Shown here: in pieces, positions 1 through 20,788 of the stretch
Layout: each line of letters begins with the position of its first letter
How positions within the stretch are numbered: the stretch's first letter is position 1
Source of the DNA: Carallia brachiata
Taxonomy: Eukaryota > Streptophyta > Magnoliopsida > Malpighiales > Rhizophoraceae
Direction: 5' to 3'
Assembly: GCA_021464245.1 (NCBI GenBank)
Contig: JADCRB010000016.1
Coordinates: 17,074,143-17,138,142, forward strand
DNA length: 64,000 nucleotides
Program-made: the position numbers and the translations under genes
The notes under the pieces: generated by a model
Told to the model about the DNA's origin: nothing
Database searches by the model: none
What the model saw: only the letters and a program-made list of their open reading frames with translations

Positions 1-3000
1 AAACCGACCTGCTTACTTCCACTAAAGGACAGTGACAGCTTACCTGATGATGAGGGTTGACACAGGTGCTTTTTCTTAAGGAACTATGATGTGTCTTGCA
101 AATCCCTGGAAGGTGAAGTGAATGACAAATACTGGCGTTAAGCTTTTCTTTGTAGGTAATCCTTTGAAGGGTTATCAATCTTATGTTTAATTAAAGTATC
201 AACAGAGATACCAAATTTTAAAACACTAACATGTTCTTAATACTTTTTAACCTTTCCTTGTGTTTTCCAAATACGAGTAGTTTGTACAATTCTCTCCAAT
301 TCACAAATCATGGATTCTTAGAGAAGAACAAATCAAAAACGAAAAATGACTCAATGACAACGATTGAAATTAGAGAAAATTGTGCACATGGGCTATGCCT
401 AATTATTCACAGATTTCATCAAGAACGATCAATTCTAACTTAAAAACTAAACTTTAAAGCCTTAGGATCAAATCCAACTTAAAAAATTGAATTTAAAAAA
501 TTAAGAGGTAAGAGATTTGCTAAGTGGTAATTGTTCTTAAAGAACAACCACGGAATAAGCACGGTCAGTGGCGTCTAGATCCATTGTGCTTCATTTTTGT
601 ACGCATGAAAGCAAAACCAAGAGCAAACAATTTTCTTGGCAAAAATCAAGATTTGGTCCCTTACAATTGTACGTTCGTTAATTTAAGTCCACCACATTTT
701 TTTTCTTTACATTTTCTCTGTCGCGACGTGGCCACAAATAGACTACCACTTGGCAAAGATAACAAAAGTCTGATGGAAAATAAAAAAATTAACAGAGAAA
801 ATGTAATGGGTTAATTTTATAAAGAAAAAAACTGATAGACCTAAACTAAAAAGGTGTAAAAGACCTAAACAAAAATGTAAACGTAAAGGACCAAATCTAG
901 AGTTTTGTACATTTACTTGTGTCATAACTAACTGTAACAATGAAACTATCGTGGCATGAGAATGTAGAGTGAATCTTCATCTCCCGTGTCATCTAATCAG
1001 CCTCCACTCTTAAGGATAAAATTATTGAAACACATTTAGCGAACATAAAAGGGAGTTTGGGTACCATCAACTAAAAAGAACATTAAACTTCTAATAACTA
1101 ATTAATTAAATGAAAATAGGCAATTAATTTTTTTGTCCATTACAAAGTCACATTAAATTATGAATTATATAATAATAATAACTCTATTGTGTTGCCATGT
1201 ATTTCACAGCCTTGCTTCTCACGATTACTTTCTTTTGTGTCTTATCTTAACTCTCCAGAGCCTTTGCAAGCAAGAAAAGTTGCATTATTACCAGTTCGAT
1301 AAAGAAAGTTTGCATGCTTTGGACTAACATAAGATAAGAAAATCTCGTGTTTTGAGTTGGGTAGAGGACCCATTACAATACGGACTCAATACTATTATTA
1401 TTTCTTTTTTTTTTTTCTAAACTGTTCAGTATCCAGTTCATTAGACTAACTAATTTAGACTGACCCGAGTAGGACCCTGAAGGGTGGTAAAGGTCTCCCA
1501 ACAGGTATTTAACACGGCTGTATTTACAAAATTCAAAACTGAAACCTCTAATTAAACGAATTCAAACTTTTATCATCTGCACCAACAACTGCTGATAGTA
1601 TTATTATTTGTTTTGAGACTCAAAAGGCAGCGTTTCCCCACCTTGTCTCTTTGTCATGTGGAGCCCAGAGACCTAGGCCCATTTAGAAGCAAAGACGCGC
1701 TCTTGGTGTTGCCCGGTTAATGCAGTTGTTTACCTTTTTTTTTTTTTTTGATAAGTAGTGCAGTTGTTTCCGATACTAAAAATGCTCCACTACGTAACAA
1801 AATAAGAAGAGTTATACGAAAGATATATAGTTTATTCAATTCATCTCATTTTTGTTCTTAATATCATATATCTTCTAAAACCGGTGCCCACTAGACGTCT
1901 CTCCAAAAAGCTTTATTAATACTAAAATTATCTTATTGACAAGTGTATTTGGGGGCTCCTTTAACTAAGGACTAATTCTTTAGTTAATGATTATGTCCTT
2001 GCTTCTTCTCTAGATTTCTACGAATGAACTTTTGAAGAATAAAGAAAATTGCATGTTTAAACATGCTCATATTAAGCTAATTAATTCTTGTTCTTCAAGC
2101 TCCTTTAAATTGATGATTTACAGCACTTTCTATGTGTGCTGGAGACGAATGGGTCAATCGCCTGAAAAAACCAACTGTTCTAAATTTATTGGGAAAGAGG
2201 TAGAAAGGGAGCGGCTCACTGAATGACAAGTAGCACCAAACAAAACAAATGGAACAAAAAAAAAAAAAGGAAAGAAAAAAGGGGTGCTCCATTGTGGTGG
2301 TGGGTCTAACAAGCATTAGAAAGGCCAAGTGAATGCCAATTACAGGTGGAATTCCATGAAAGAGTGGAAACAATGAAACAAGGAGAGAAAATCAGGTTGT
2401 GTCAGTTTCTTAGTCAGAAAGAAACGGGCAAAGTATCCCAATCATAGTGCTGCCATTGCCTTTTGGACTTTCCCCGTGGCTAACTTTAAATTAATGGTTT
2501 GTTGGTAGTGATACTGTCAAGTCATCGAATTGCTTTTTTTTTTTTTTTTTTTTTAATAAGATGTAAAAACATAAATAAAATCTTGCAGTCCTATTAAATC
2601 AATTTGTAATAAACCCATTGCAAAGTATACCAAATTATTTACAATAAACACTTGATGAAATTAACTTTAAATTATTTAACAAGTGTCATAAAATTATTCA
2701 TAACTCGATAATATTAAATATATTGTTTACTTACACTAAATATCTTGACAAAAATTTGAGTTTATGACTCTAAGATTGAAACCAAATCCTCCAAAAATCA
2801 ATTACTCTCTAGAACTCTCCTAGATCTTTTTACATTTGCCTTGTTTATCTTTTTGTTTCCCCTCAATGTGAGGGCACAAGGGAAATTGTTTCGGCAAAAG
2901 GTTGAGAAGAGGAGGCTTTTCAATCAGAAATAACTGCCATAGTGATGTTAGAGTTAAGGCAATGTAAGTAGTCACGTGAATAATTGTTCTCTAGTTTGAT

Positions 3001-3640
3001 TACGGACATATTCCTGAAACATGTGGCATATTTAGTGGAATATTTACCCACAAATGTTTAAGGTTGGGTGCCTTTTAACTAATTTTAATGAATAGAAGAA
3101 ATATCTAATCTTGGGTTAAGCATCAAATAATTATTCTTTTCTTTTTTTGGGTAAATTCTCTAATATTTAAGATAAATAACCTATCTTCGACTAATTTAGA
3201 AAGATTAATTTAAGTCAAAATTAATAACAAATATTTTTTTTGTTCATTAAAATGTTTATTAAATTATAAATTACATAATAAAATAATTGTCTTATTCTTG
3301 TAAATCTCATATTTCTATTTTTAAAATTAGAATATATAAACTCTTAAATGTCCTCGAAAGACAAATTAATAACTAATACTACCTCAACAAAGAAAAACAA
3401 AGACATCAATGTTACATTGGATGTGAGAACCTACGGTTGGTGTGTAGACGTTGAGAGTCGTGGGAATAACGTAAGAATAACGGACTAAATAATGCTATGA
3501 AAAAATCACACAACTTGCACATTGTGGATGAAGAAAAAGTTAGGGAATATAATACGTTAGGGAATATAACACCTTTCTCCCAGAAAGCATAAATAAATAC
3601 ATAAATAGTGATGTAACAAAATTGCCCATCATAATCCACC
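1..3640. other. Gene-free AT-rich stretch
   Basis: No reading frame here looks like a gene. The longest frames (about 96 codons) have no recognisable domain and biased, low-complexity composition. The stretch holds T and A homopolymers and one SINE-like copy (listed separately). It presumably ends in the promoter of the DUF4408 gene. Confidence 0.6.
1414..1602 (-). repeat. SINE-like repeat, copy 1
   Basis: This segment shares long blocks, such as GACCCGAGTAGGA and GTCTCCCAACA, with copies near 29.7 kb and 39.1 kb. Read on the minus strand, each copy has a tRNA-like box-B motif (around GAGTTCGAGT in the best copy) and ends in an A-rich tail. That is the structure of a tRNA-derived SINE. This copy is more diverged than copy 2 in its promoter part. 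Confidence 0.5.
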
Positions 3641-3643
3641 CTC

Positions 3644-3652
3644 TATATATAA
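3644..3652 (+). promoter_or_regulatory. TATA box of the DUF4408 gene
   Basis: TATATATAA lies about 350 bases upstream of the start codon at 4002. With the usual spacing, transcription would start near 3675-3685 and give a leader of about 320 nt. Confidence 0.5.
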
Positions 3653-3813
3653 CCTATCTAATCTATATACTTCAAGGTTTGAGGACTAATAACAGAAACA
3701 ACATTTTCTAATTGATCACTGATAAGCCAAAGGAAAAAACAGTTTCTCTCCCTGTTTGTAGCGGTTTTCCACCATATCGCTTCTACACCTCTGTTTATTT
3801 TCTCTCTGTTTCC

Positions 3814-3933
3814 ATGCTCCCAAACAGCAAAACCTTTTGGCTACATGAAATTATCATGGTAGTCTCAGTCCTTTTTCCCACTGGAGATATGGCTGCTGCT
3901 GGGGCTTTCCTCTACCAATCCTCTTTCGAGTGA
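3814..3933 (+). other. Upstream ORF in the DUF4408 leader
   Basis: A 39-codon ATG-initiated frame lies inside the inferred 5' leader and stops 68 bases before the main start. I do not recognise the peptide. If the TATA box at 3644 is used, this uORF would be in the mRNA and could reduce translation of the main frame. Conservation is untested. Confidence 0.35.
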
Positions 3934-4001
3934 GAACCCAGATTCCTTCACTGTCAGTCTGTTATTGCTTGGTTTAAAGTTTCATTCTTTTTCCAAACTA
4001 A

Positions 4002-4622
4002 ATGGACTCGTTCAACTTCTGCGACATAAAGCTTGAGAAGGCAAATGCATTGAAGAAGCATCGCCAGTTCCAGAAGATTGCAAGCCTGTTCAGGTTAATA
4101 GAAATATGCCTTGTTGTGGCCTTGATTTCCAGGTTTACTGTTCAACTCCCAGTTGCTGTCAAGAACTCTGGTGGGTATTTCAAGGACGTCCTTGGAAGTC
4201 CCCCCTTCATTTTTGTTCTTGGAAACGTCATAGTCATCATTCTCTTCGCAAAGTCGGGTCAATTTTCGGCTCAAGATTGTAGCGGAAAAGGTTCAAGAAC
4301 TGATCTTTATCAAGAGTTTGTTGAAAGAAGTCAGGGAATGCACAGACATGAAGCTTCTGGTGCTGTTTTGCAAAGCAAGATTTACCAAAGAAGTCAATCC
4401 CAGAAATTTGATCGACCCAATCGCAACAGGCCTTTACCTGAATTGAGATGGTCACTGACTGAAACATGCCGAGAAATGGTTGATTCTAGTGATGGGTCTG
4501 AGAAAGATTCATATCCAGAGGATAAATTGAGCAACGAGGAGTTCAGGTGTGCGGTTGAGGCTTTCATTGCAAGGCAAAAGAGGTTCAGAATAGATGAAGA
4601 GAATTCTGTGTTTTGGGAGTAA
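4002..4622 (+). CDS. DUF4408/DUF761-type plant membrane protein
   Basis: This single-exon gene encodes 206 aa. The N-terminal third contains two hydrophobic segments (about residues 32-50 and 67-83) separated by a short hydrophilic loop, the layout of DUF4408 proteins. The middle (about 85-165) is polar and basic and probably disordered. The C-terminus (about 178-200, NEEFRCAVEAFIARQKRF) resembles the DUF761 motif that often ends these proteins. The family is plant-specific, its biochemical role is not established, and a membrane location is inferred from the two segments. The start at 4002 is the first ATG of the domain-bearing frame, and a TATA box and a short uORF lie upstream. I see no intron. 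The next gene (DHFR-TS) converges from the other side. Confidence 0.85.
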   Translation: MDSFNFCDIKLEKANALKKHRQFQKIASLFRLIEICLVVALISRFTVQLPVAVKNSGGYFKDVLGSPPFIFVLGNVIVIILFAKSGQFSAQDCSGKGSRTDLYQEFVERSQGMHRHEASGAVLQSKIYQRSQSQKFDRPNRNRPLPELRWSLTETCREMVDSSDGSEKDSYPEDKLSNEEFRCAVEAFIARQKRFRIDEENSVFWE

Positions 4623-7330
4623 ACTTGGTGGGTTACAGTCAGATTAGTACTCATTTATGATTACTTATTTTAATGTTTTATAATGTACATGTGTGTGCGT
4701 GCATTGTATAAGAAATGCAATGTAAATTTACCTGTTAGCATTGTTCTAGTTCTACCTTTCTATGTTGTCCGCATAATTTTGTGCTTGGAGCTTTTTTCTG
4801 CAGTATCAATTGTAGTTCCCGAGAGTACAAATTTTCAGGATTGGAAATGAGCTATGCAGATAAGGGAATTTTCTGAGGTGTAATTATTCTCTAGATGAGG
4901 GTTTTGTGGAAAATAGAAACTATTGCATAATAGATAGAATTGTGTTCTGAATTCTGCTGACAAAAAACATATGCTATTATGCTTTGATTCTGAAATGGCG
5001 ATTCGGCTTTAAAAATCTAGGCACATAAAGGACATAAGGATAAAGTACTAATGAGCAACCCCATGTAGCGTGGCATCTTCATCCTTTTATCTCGTGTATC
5101 TAAAAGTATAAACCAGACTTTGGTGAGCTGGTGTTCGCCTTGGTGCCGTCATGGGTCTCTTCATTGCAACGTGCTTCCAGATCTTTTTTTTTTTAATCAT
5201 CAGTTGATGTTGCTCGTGGGCAATTGATAAGAAATGATATTCTGCTTTTGTGTGTCATCGGACAAAATGTTGTACTGATGCCTTTGATAGCGCCTTATGT
5301 TACTTCCCTTTCAGAATTCCAACTTGTGCAATTCTATCAGGCATATTAGGTTCTGAAGAAACTAGTTGGAGATGATCTGTTTGGTGGCATTTGAGAAGCA
5401 CAACAGAAATATTTGAGGAGCATACGAAGGGTCACCAAGCAGTAGCTCATAGGAATTGTAAGAAAGGCACCATTACGTCACCAAAGAGAATAGTGTCTGA
5501 AATTTTGTTTGAATGTAATCATATATTTTTTTTTGTAACAATTTCTTCACTTTTTGAAACAAAAAAAAAAAAGACATATTTCTTTTTTTGGTAGTACAAG
5601 GTGGAGGCATGGTTGTAAAAAATAAAGACGTAGTTGTAGTCAGATAAATTATCAGATGCAAATTTTTTAGTACTGTAATTTTTTCGTTGTAAGCATATTC
5701 CAACATGTGGAAGTGCTCAACCTCCCACGTACACAGCGGCATCTCGGAGTTAGGCAGCTGATCTAAAAAGATGTCTTTGCCTCTCTTCTGTTTGGCTTGA
5801 TTATTTGGGACTCCTTTGGTACTTATCATTATCAACGTCAAGGGCTCCAACCCTATTGTTGGAGTTATTGGGTTAAAAAAAAAATACAAAACAAAGGCTC
5901 GCCAGGGACACCATCAACAAAAAGGAGGATCCTTAAAATATGAAATGTTCTATCAAAAAAAAAAAACAAAAATAAAGGTGCAATGGGGTCACTGTCATTC
6001 TTTTCGTGGCTAATTGCCTCGGGGTTACTCACAAAATTTGCAGTGAGAATTCTCACACAACAAAAATTCACTGACGTGGGTGGAAATAAAAGCTCAAGCT
6101 TCAAACACTAGAGGAAAGTAAGAGAAAATGAGCGTAGTCGGTTAAAAAGGCACCGAGTCTCCTCGACCTCGCAGCAAGACCCCGACAAAACCCATCCAAG
6201 ACATCGTAGAAGTCACCCATGGGCCATGGCCCAAAAACCATTTTTAAACAATTGGCCCAAATCCTACTAACCGCACACATAACATCCCTGTATCGTTTGG
6301 GATCAAATAAGATTGGCGCATTTCCTCGTCCAACCCAAGTTCCTCCGCAAACTATCTTCTTGAACGGTAACTCCATAGGAACAAGCATTTCTTCGCACTT
6401 GGTTTGGACATGTCAATTGAAAACACATGCTTTTTTATGGTGAGAAAAAAATAAGATAGCAGGAGTGCCACTCTACAATCCTATCAAGGTGCAGTGCCCC
6501 TCTTCCGCAGGAACTCTTGAATTACCTGAATAATTACAATATAACTCATTTTTCAAACTTTCCAAAAGAGAGGAGTAAGTGTGATCTCAACACACGCCCC
6601 AGCGCACTCAAACTCCTCAAGACTTTGCGGTCGGCAGGTTCAGCGCATTATCATTACACCATAATGCTTTAATTGCCTGTAAACCACCATTTGCTCGAAC
6701 AAGGGATGTTCGAGTAGAACCATTTGGATAAAATAAATTACAAGTGCTTTAAATTACTCCCCGTTTCTCAATTTTTTTTTTAAGCATCGCTAGGAACTAA
6801 GAAAGAGAGAGGGTCAATGCCGTAAGTTAACAATTCCCCAGAATCAGAACTGGGAGAAATCACCGCTACAAAGCACTCCATCATAAAAAGCTCAACAATC
6901 CAAAAGTAATCCATTTTGATGACACCATGGCTAGAGCATTTATATCAATTAAGTGAGCTTAGGCAACATATTAAAGATAAATTAGTAGAACAGGATGCTA
7001 CAGGTATCCTAAATCACCTTAGAACCACAAAGGTTGTGGAACCAAAGGATTCCCGCTGTATTTTGAACTATATCTATATGCAATTAACAAATCTTCATTT
7101 CACAGCGTTTCATAATTTTTATCAAGATAAACCTCTCGCAGCTGTGCCTGAGGAAAAAGAGGAAAAAGGTGTTATTCAGAAATACGTATTCTCACCACTG
7201 CACCCCACTCCTTTAAGGAAGAGAGGGAGAGAGAGCCTGTTTCGAAGGAGGTGCTCACCTCAAAACTACCGGCAACATTGCTTTGGAGGAACCATGCTCT
7301 ATGAGTTATAGTTAATTCTTCGTGACAGCT
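4623..7330. other. Intergenic region between converging genes
   Basis: This holds the 3' flank of the DUF4408 gene and the 3' flank of DHFR-TS. I see homopolymer-rich DNA and a few short frames with no family resemblance. A segment near 6120-6660 is less AT-rich and may be old degraded repeat DNA, but I could not assign it. Confidence 0.5.
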
Positions 7331-11121
<3,791 letters not shown>

Positions 11122-11975
11122 GTTTGAAATGAAAGCCCGATGAAAACTCAAAGATGATGATCCAAGATGAACACTGCACGCCCAATCTTTCAGGGAGTGC
11201 AGTAGAACCTGAATTGGTAAAAGCATTACAAAACAAACAACCGCGTGAGTGCTCCAGAAATTTCCAGATATACAAATTCTTGGCATGTAAATGATTATAA
11301 GGAATACAGGAAGCACTACTACTTTACATATCCACATAAATTACCCAAGCCATTAGAAAGCAACTCTGACAAAACTACAACATTACGAGCAAAGCGCAAC
11401 CATATGGAACTTGCATCCCACTGCTAAACGAATCACAAAAACTCTGGATAAAGACTTGTTTCTTTAGGTATTCTATTAGTACTGCATTAATATTACAGAA
11501 TAACATTTTATTTTTTTTTCATTCACCCATCAAGAAATCTTTCTACAGCTACAATCACCAAACTGGAAATTGCAACAGCACAATTAAAAATCTATACACC
11601 TTAATTGAGAATAATAATTAGTCTTATTGCCACCAAAAACTACCACATTTTTAAATTATTATTACCACGAAAAAAAAAAAAAACTGCATCTTTAAACGTT
11701 TGTAACAACAACAGTTCTGTAATGCGACCGAGACTTTCGGCTTTCCGACCAACAATTTCTTAAGTGTAAACTCAAAATTCCCCGACATTGTCCAAGGTTA
11801 CAAGCAAAGCACCAAAAATAAAACCTACACGAAACGAAGCTTTAACAAAAACCGCATTGTTTTCACTAAGAAAAAACCACATTGTCACGCAAACTTTTAC
11901 TTCCATTAAAAGAGAAAAAAGAAATTAAAGTTTCAAGAAATTATTGATGAAAAAATGAAATTAAAAGTTACTCAC

Positions 11976-12100
11976 AGATCTGAGGGCGAATCGGGAAATC
12001 CTGAAACTTCTGGGAATAAAATTAGGGTTTATGTAGGGGATGGGAGCAGGGGGGGTCGGTAAAAACGATAATACTGACGGTAAAAAATGGCAAAGGCAGA
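11976..12100 (-). other. 5'UTR exon of DHFR-TS with telo-box
   Basis: An untranslated first exon is inferred. It ends at 11976 with a GTGAGT donor; the acceptor is at 11209 (CAG), so the leader intron is 11209-11975. The exon has no ATG, so the start at 11121 is the first one available. It contains AAACCCTAAT (minus strand), the telo-box found in many plant genes linked to growth and DNA synthesis. The 5' edge is a guess. Confidence 0.55.
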
Positions 12101-12169
12101 GCCAAAACAAGGAGCTGAAACCGCTTTCTTTTGGATAAGCATTTTTTTAATTTTTAATTCTTTTTCCTT

Positions 12170-12602
12170 TTTTTTATGCATGAGTCATAATTTTTTAAAA
12201 AATTTTATTTAAATTTTAAATTTTTTAATTTTTTAGTAAATCAAATTATTTACTAACAAAAAGTAGTCAATTTGTTAAAAAATAATTTTGATATTTCAAA
12301 AATTATTTGAAAAAAATTTAAATACACAAATTGAATATGTTTATCAAAAAATATGTATATTATATATTTAATTTATGTATTTATTGATAAAAAACATTTA
12401 ATGCGTATATTTATTGATAAAAAAATATTTAATTTTTATATTTAACCTTTTTTAATAATTTTTATTAAATTAAAATTATTTATTAATGAATTGATCACTT
12501 CTTGTAAATATAAATATAAAGAATGATTTAATAAAAAAAGTAAAATATTTAGAATTCATATAAAATATTAAAAAAATTTAAACTTTATATATATAAAAAA
12601 TT
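12170..12602. mobile_element. Fold-back MITE, copy A
   Basis: This very AT-rich element has long inverted arms. AAAAGTAGTCAATTTGTTAA near 12260 pairs with the complement of ATGAATTGATCACTTCTTG near 12490, and the outer arms also match. Copies B (38.4-38.85 kb) and C (around the LTR element) share this layout and sequence. No coding capacity is seen. Confidence 0.55.
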
Positions 12603-12913
12603 AAGACAAAAAAATTGTGTATCCCTTTTATTTTTGGATTTCACTTTTCTCTTTTCCTTTCTCTCACCAACAGAGTGCGGCTGTATGAGTCGGAAAAAGT
12701 GGGCAAAGCGATAAAAAAAGAAGAGACAGTAGAAAAATCCAAAAGCACATATTTTTATTATACAATTTGTGAGGTGTGTTAATAAACTAAAATAAAATAA
12801 TATAATATATAACTAATATAATATAATGTAATATATTGTGATCAAAGGAAAGATCATGGATTTGAGACTCGTATCTTGCTGTAACCGGCCACAAAAATAA
12901 ATCCATCTTACAG

Positions 12914-13257
12914 TATGTTTGATTTTCTACAAAAAGCAAGAGAAAGGAAAAAAAAATATAATTATTACTCAATCTTTTTTTTATTTTTTTTCACAATTTT
13001 TTTATCTATATAAATAACTTAATTTTCTCCCAATTTTATTTCTTACAAATTACTATTTATTTTTTCTTTCAAATTATTTTCTTTCCATCAACTTTCTCAT
13101 CCATTCAAATAATATATTTATCTCAATAACTTTTTTCTCTTACATATTAATTTATTTTTTTCTTAACATTTTTTTTTTCACAATTTTTTCACTTATCTAA
13201 ACAACTGTATTTTTCATAACTTTTTTTTACATATTTCTCTCAATCCAAACAAACACG
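12914..13257. mobile_element. MITE with GTTTG-type termini
   Basis: The left end TATGTTTGATTTTC and the right end (reverse complement CGTGTTTGTTTGGATTG) form imperfect terminal inverted repeats around an AT- and CT-rich interior without an ORF. Similar GTGTTTGG termini occur at 57.6, 60.7 and 61.0 kb. Confidence 0.4.
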
Positions 13258-15548
13258 AATGAAAAACAAAACATTTTACGTACAACAACATCTCGCCTGT
13301 AACTCTTATTGGCGGGGAGACCAGAAATTTCAAAACTGTGGCACTGAGAAACACGATCTGCGGTTTGGCGCGTACTTTGAACAGGATACTGTTTCTTTGG
13401 TAGTTTAATCATTGTTGTTCGAACCACCGATCGGTTCAACCAGTAACCGATCAAAGGTTCGGGTCAGTTTATTGTAATTTTTGGTATTTAACTTGGACCA
13501 GTTAAAATCGGTTAAGAACCAATCAAAACTGTTAAAAATCGGTAAAAAATTGGACTGGTTCAAACCAAATAAAAATTTCATAAATTATAATTTAATTTTA
13601 AATTTAATTAAAACTTTCAATTTATTTTTAAATTTATCAAACCTTTCAATTTAATCCTTAAAAATAAAAAAATTAATATTTAATCGTCATATATAAGTAT
13701 TATTTTTTAAATTACTTTTATACATATATATATATTAATAAGTATTAATTCAAATATCGATTCGACTGGTTCAACCAGTTAAACCTTAACTTATTAATAT
13801 TTTCAGTTCAATGATTAATTCGATTCCGACAACCTACTTTATCTTCTTTTTTAAGTTACATTGTCTTTATAATCAAAATCCTGTTTTCAAACATAAATAT
13901 TGTCTATAAACAACATGGTGGATTAAGCCTTGAATTTAAGTATCAAACAGAAGACAGATAACATATGATTAAACGTCTAATAATGTTCTTAAGTTGGAAT
14001 CAACGTCTAATTTTTAGGACCACTTGAATTTATTCCCCTCACGTCTTTTTAAGCAAAATTATATAAAAACACTTAAGATATCTAATAATTTTTTTATTTT
14101 TTTATTTTTTAAATTTAATATATATTTTATGATATAATAATCCATAATGTTATGTGTCCATGCGCTTTTAAGATTATCTGTCCAATTTTTTTTTTCCAAC
14201 ATTAACTAGAATTGTTAAAAGTTGGGAACCAAAGAACATGGCCCTCATAAATGATAATAGTGATTTTTCTTTTAATATTTGGATTGAGGTTAACTTTTAA
14301 ATTATTGACATCTTTATTTAATTTTTTTATATAAAAAATTATTATTAGAATATTATTAAATTTAAAATGGGTCTCCCAAACTTAACTATAATGTTAATAA
14401 ATCTTAAATTCATATATTACAATCACACTAAATATCCTTAATTGCAAAAAAAGTAAAAACGTAAAAATTTAAACTTAAATCAAAGTTGGGAACAACGTGT
14501 CATGCCGTCAAGGTTTTTTTTTTAACTCACAAAAAATAAATGATAGTTTTGACGGTGAAGCCATTTTCACAGGATGAGATTATGAATTTCTTTTTTTAAT
14601 GATGAAATGATTGTTGATGTGCTAATTAAGTATTACATAATACAATGGATTGGGATAGATGTGGAATAAAAGACAAAGCTGCGAATGTACAATATGCATG
14701 TTGGGGTAGCTGGGCTGCAAACGTCCGCTTGACGATCAAATTGAAAGAATAAATTGCAAGCAAGCAACAATAACTAGCCAAAATTTATCACAAAAGACAT
14801 TTTCAATTGACAAACGACCGCAATAACAAAACTCTAATTTGATTGCGATGGGTTAAATGAATTTCTAATTAATATTAACAATATTTTTAAAACTGAAAAT
14901 CTCAAATTAAATTTCACTTTAAACCAATTAACAAAATAAAGTTTGAATCACATAAAAAAAACAAGAGTAGAGTTCAAAAACACGGACGAAAAAAAATAAG
15001 ATATAAAGAAATACGCCGTTATTTTTTTCATATATTTCATAATCTTATTGTACATCAACTTTAAAACTATCGCACAACATAAATTAATATGATCAAAAAT
15101 TTAAAAAAAATTAAAAAATTTAAAAAACTTATGAAACTAACAACTAAATTTGATGTACAACAAACAAATAAACATTGTGTCAACTTTGCATCCCACCCCG
15201 CGTCTAGTTATCAATTTCTAAAGCACAGTGTATAACCTTGGCAAGTTTGCCTTGGAAGCCCCGTAAGGAGCCGAGTTGCAAGTTCATCAACAGCGAGCCC
15301 ATCCTCTATCAATCTTATTCCAATTTTTTTTCGTTTTTTACCCAGCGTAACCATCTGGTACTTTTTAAAGAATTTAAGCTTAAAATTTCCGGTTTGAGAA
15401 CTCAAATTCACAACCAACAGAGCGAGTTGCATCCAACGCGAAACATCCAAAATGGTACAAGAAGAGGAGCGACGGGAATATGTAACCCCCACAATAAGAG
15501 ATGCATCTAAAGTCTATTCGCACTAGTAGGGATTTGGTTCATCTGCAA
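13258..15548. other. Intergenic AT-rich region
   Basis: I see no gene here. It separates the 5' end of DHFR-TS from the 3' end of the diaminopimelate decarboxylase gene. A TTTGGCGC motif at 13364-13371 matches the E2F core but is over 1 kb from the inferred DHFR-TS promoter, so I attach little weight to it. Confidence 0.5.

Positions 15549-20788
<5,240 letters not shown>

Noticed and set aside
6919..7311. Plus-strand frame of about 130 codons just beyond the DHFR-TS stop codon
   Set aside because: No recognisable domain, no promoter or intron pattern, and it lies in the probable antisense 3' region of DHFR-TS. Probably chance.
13364..13371. E2F-like site TTTGGCGC as a DHFR-TS regulator
   Set aside because: It is more than 1 kb from the inferred transcription start, with a MITE in between.
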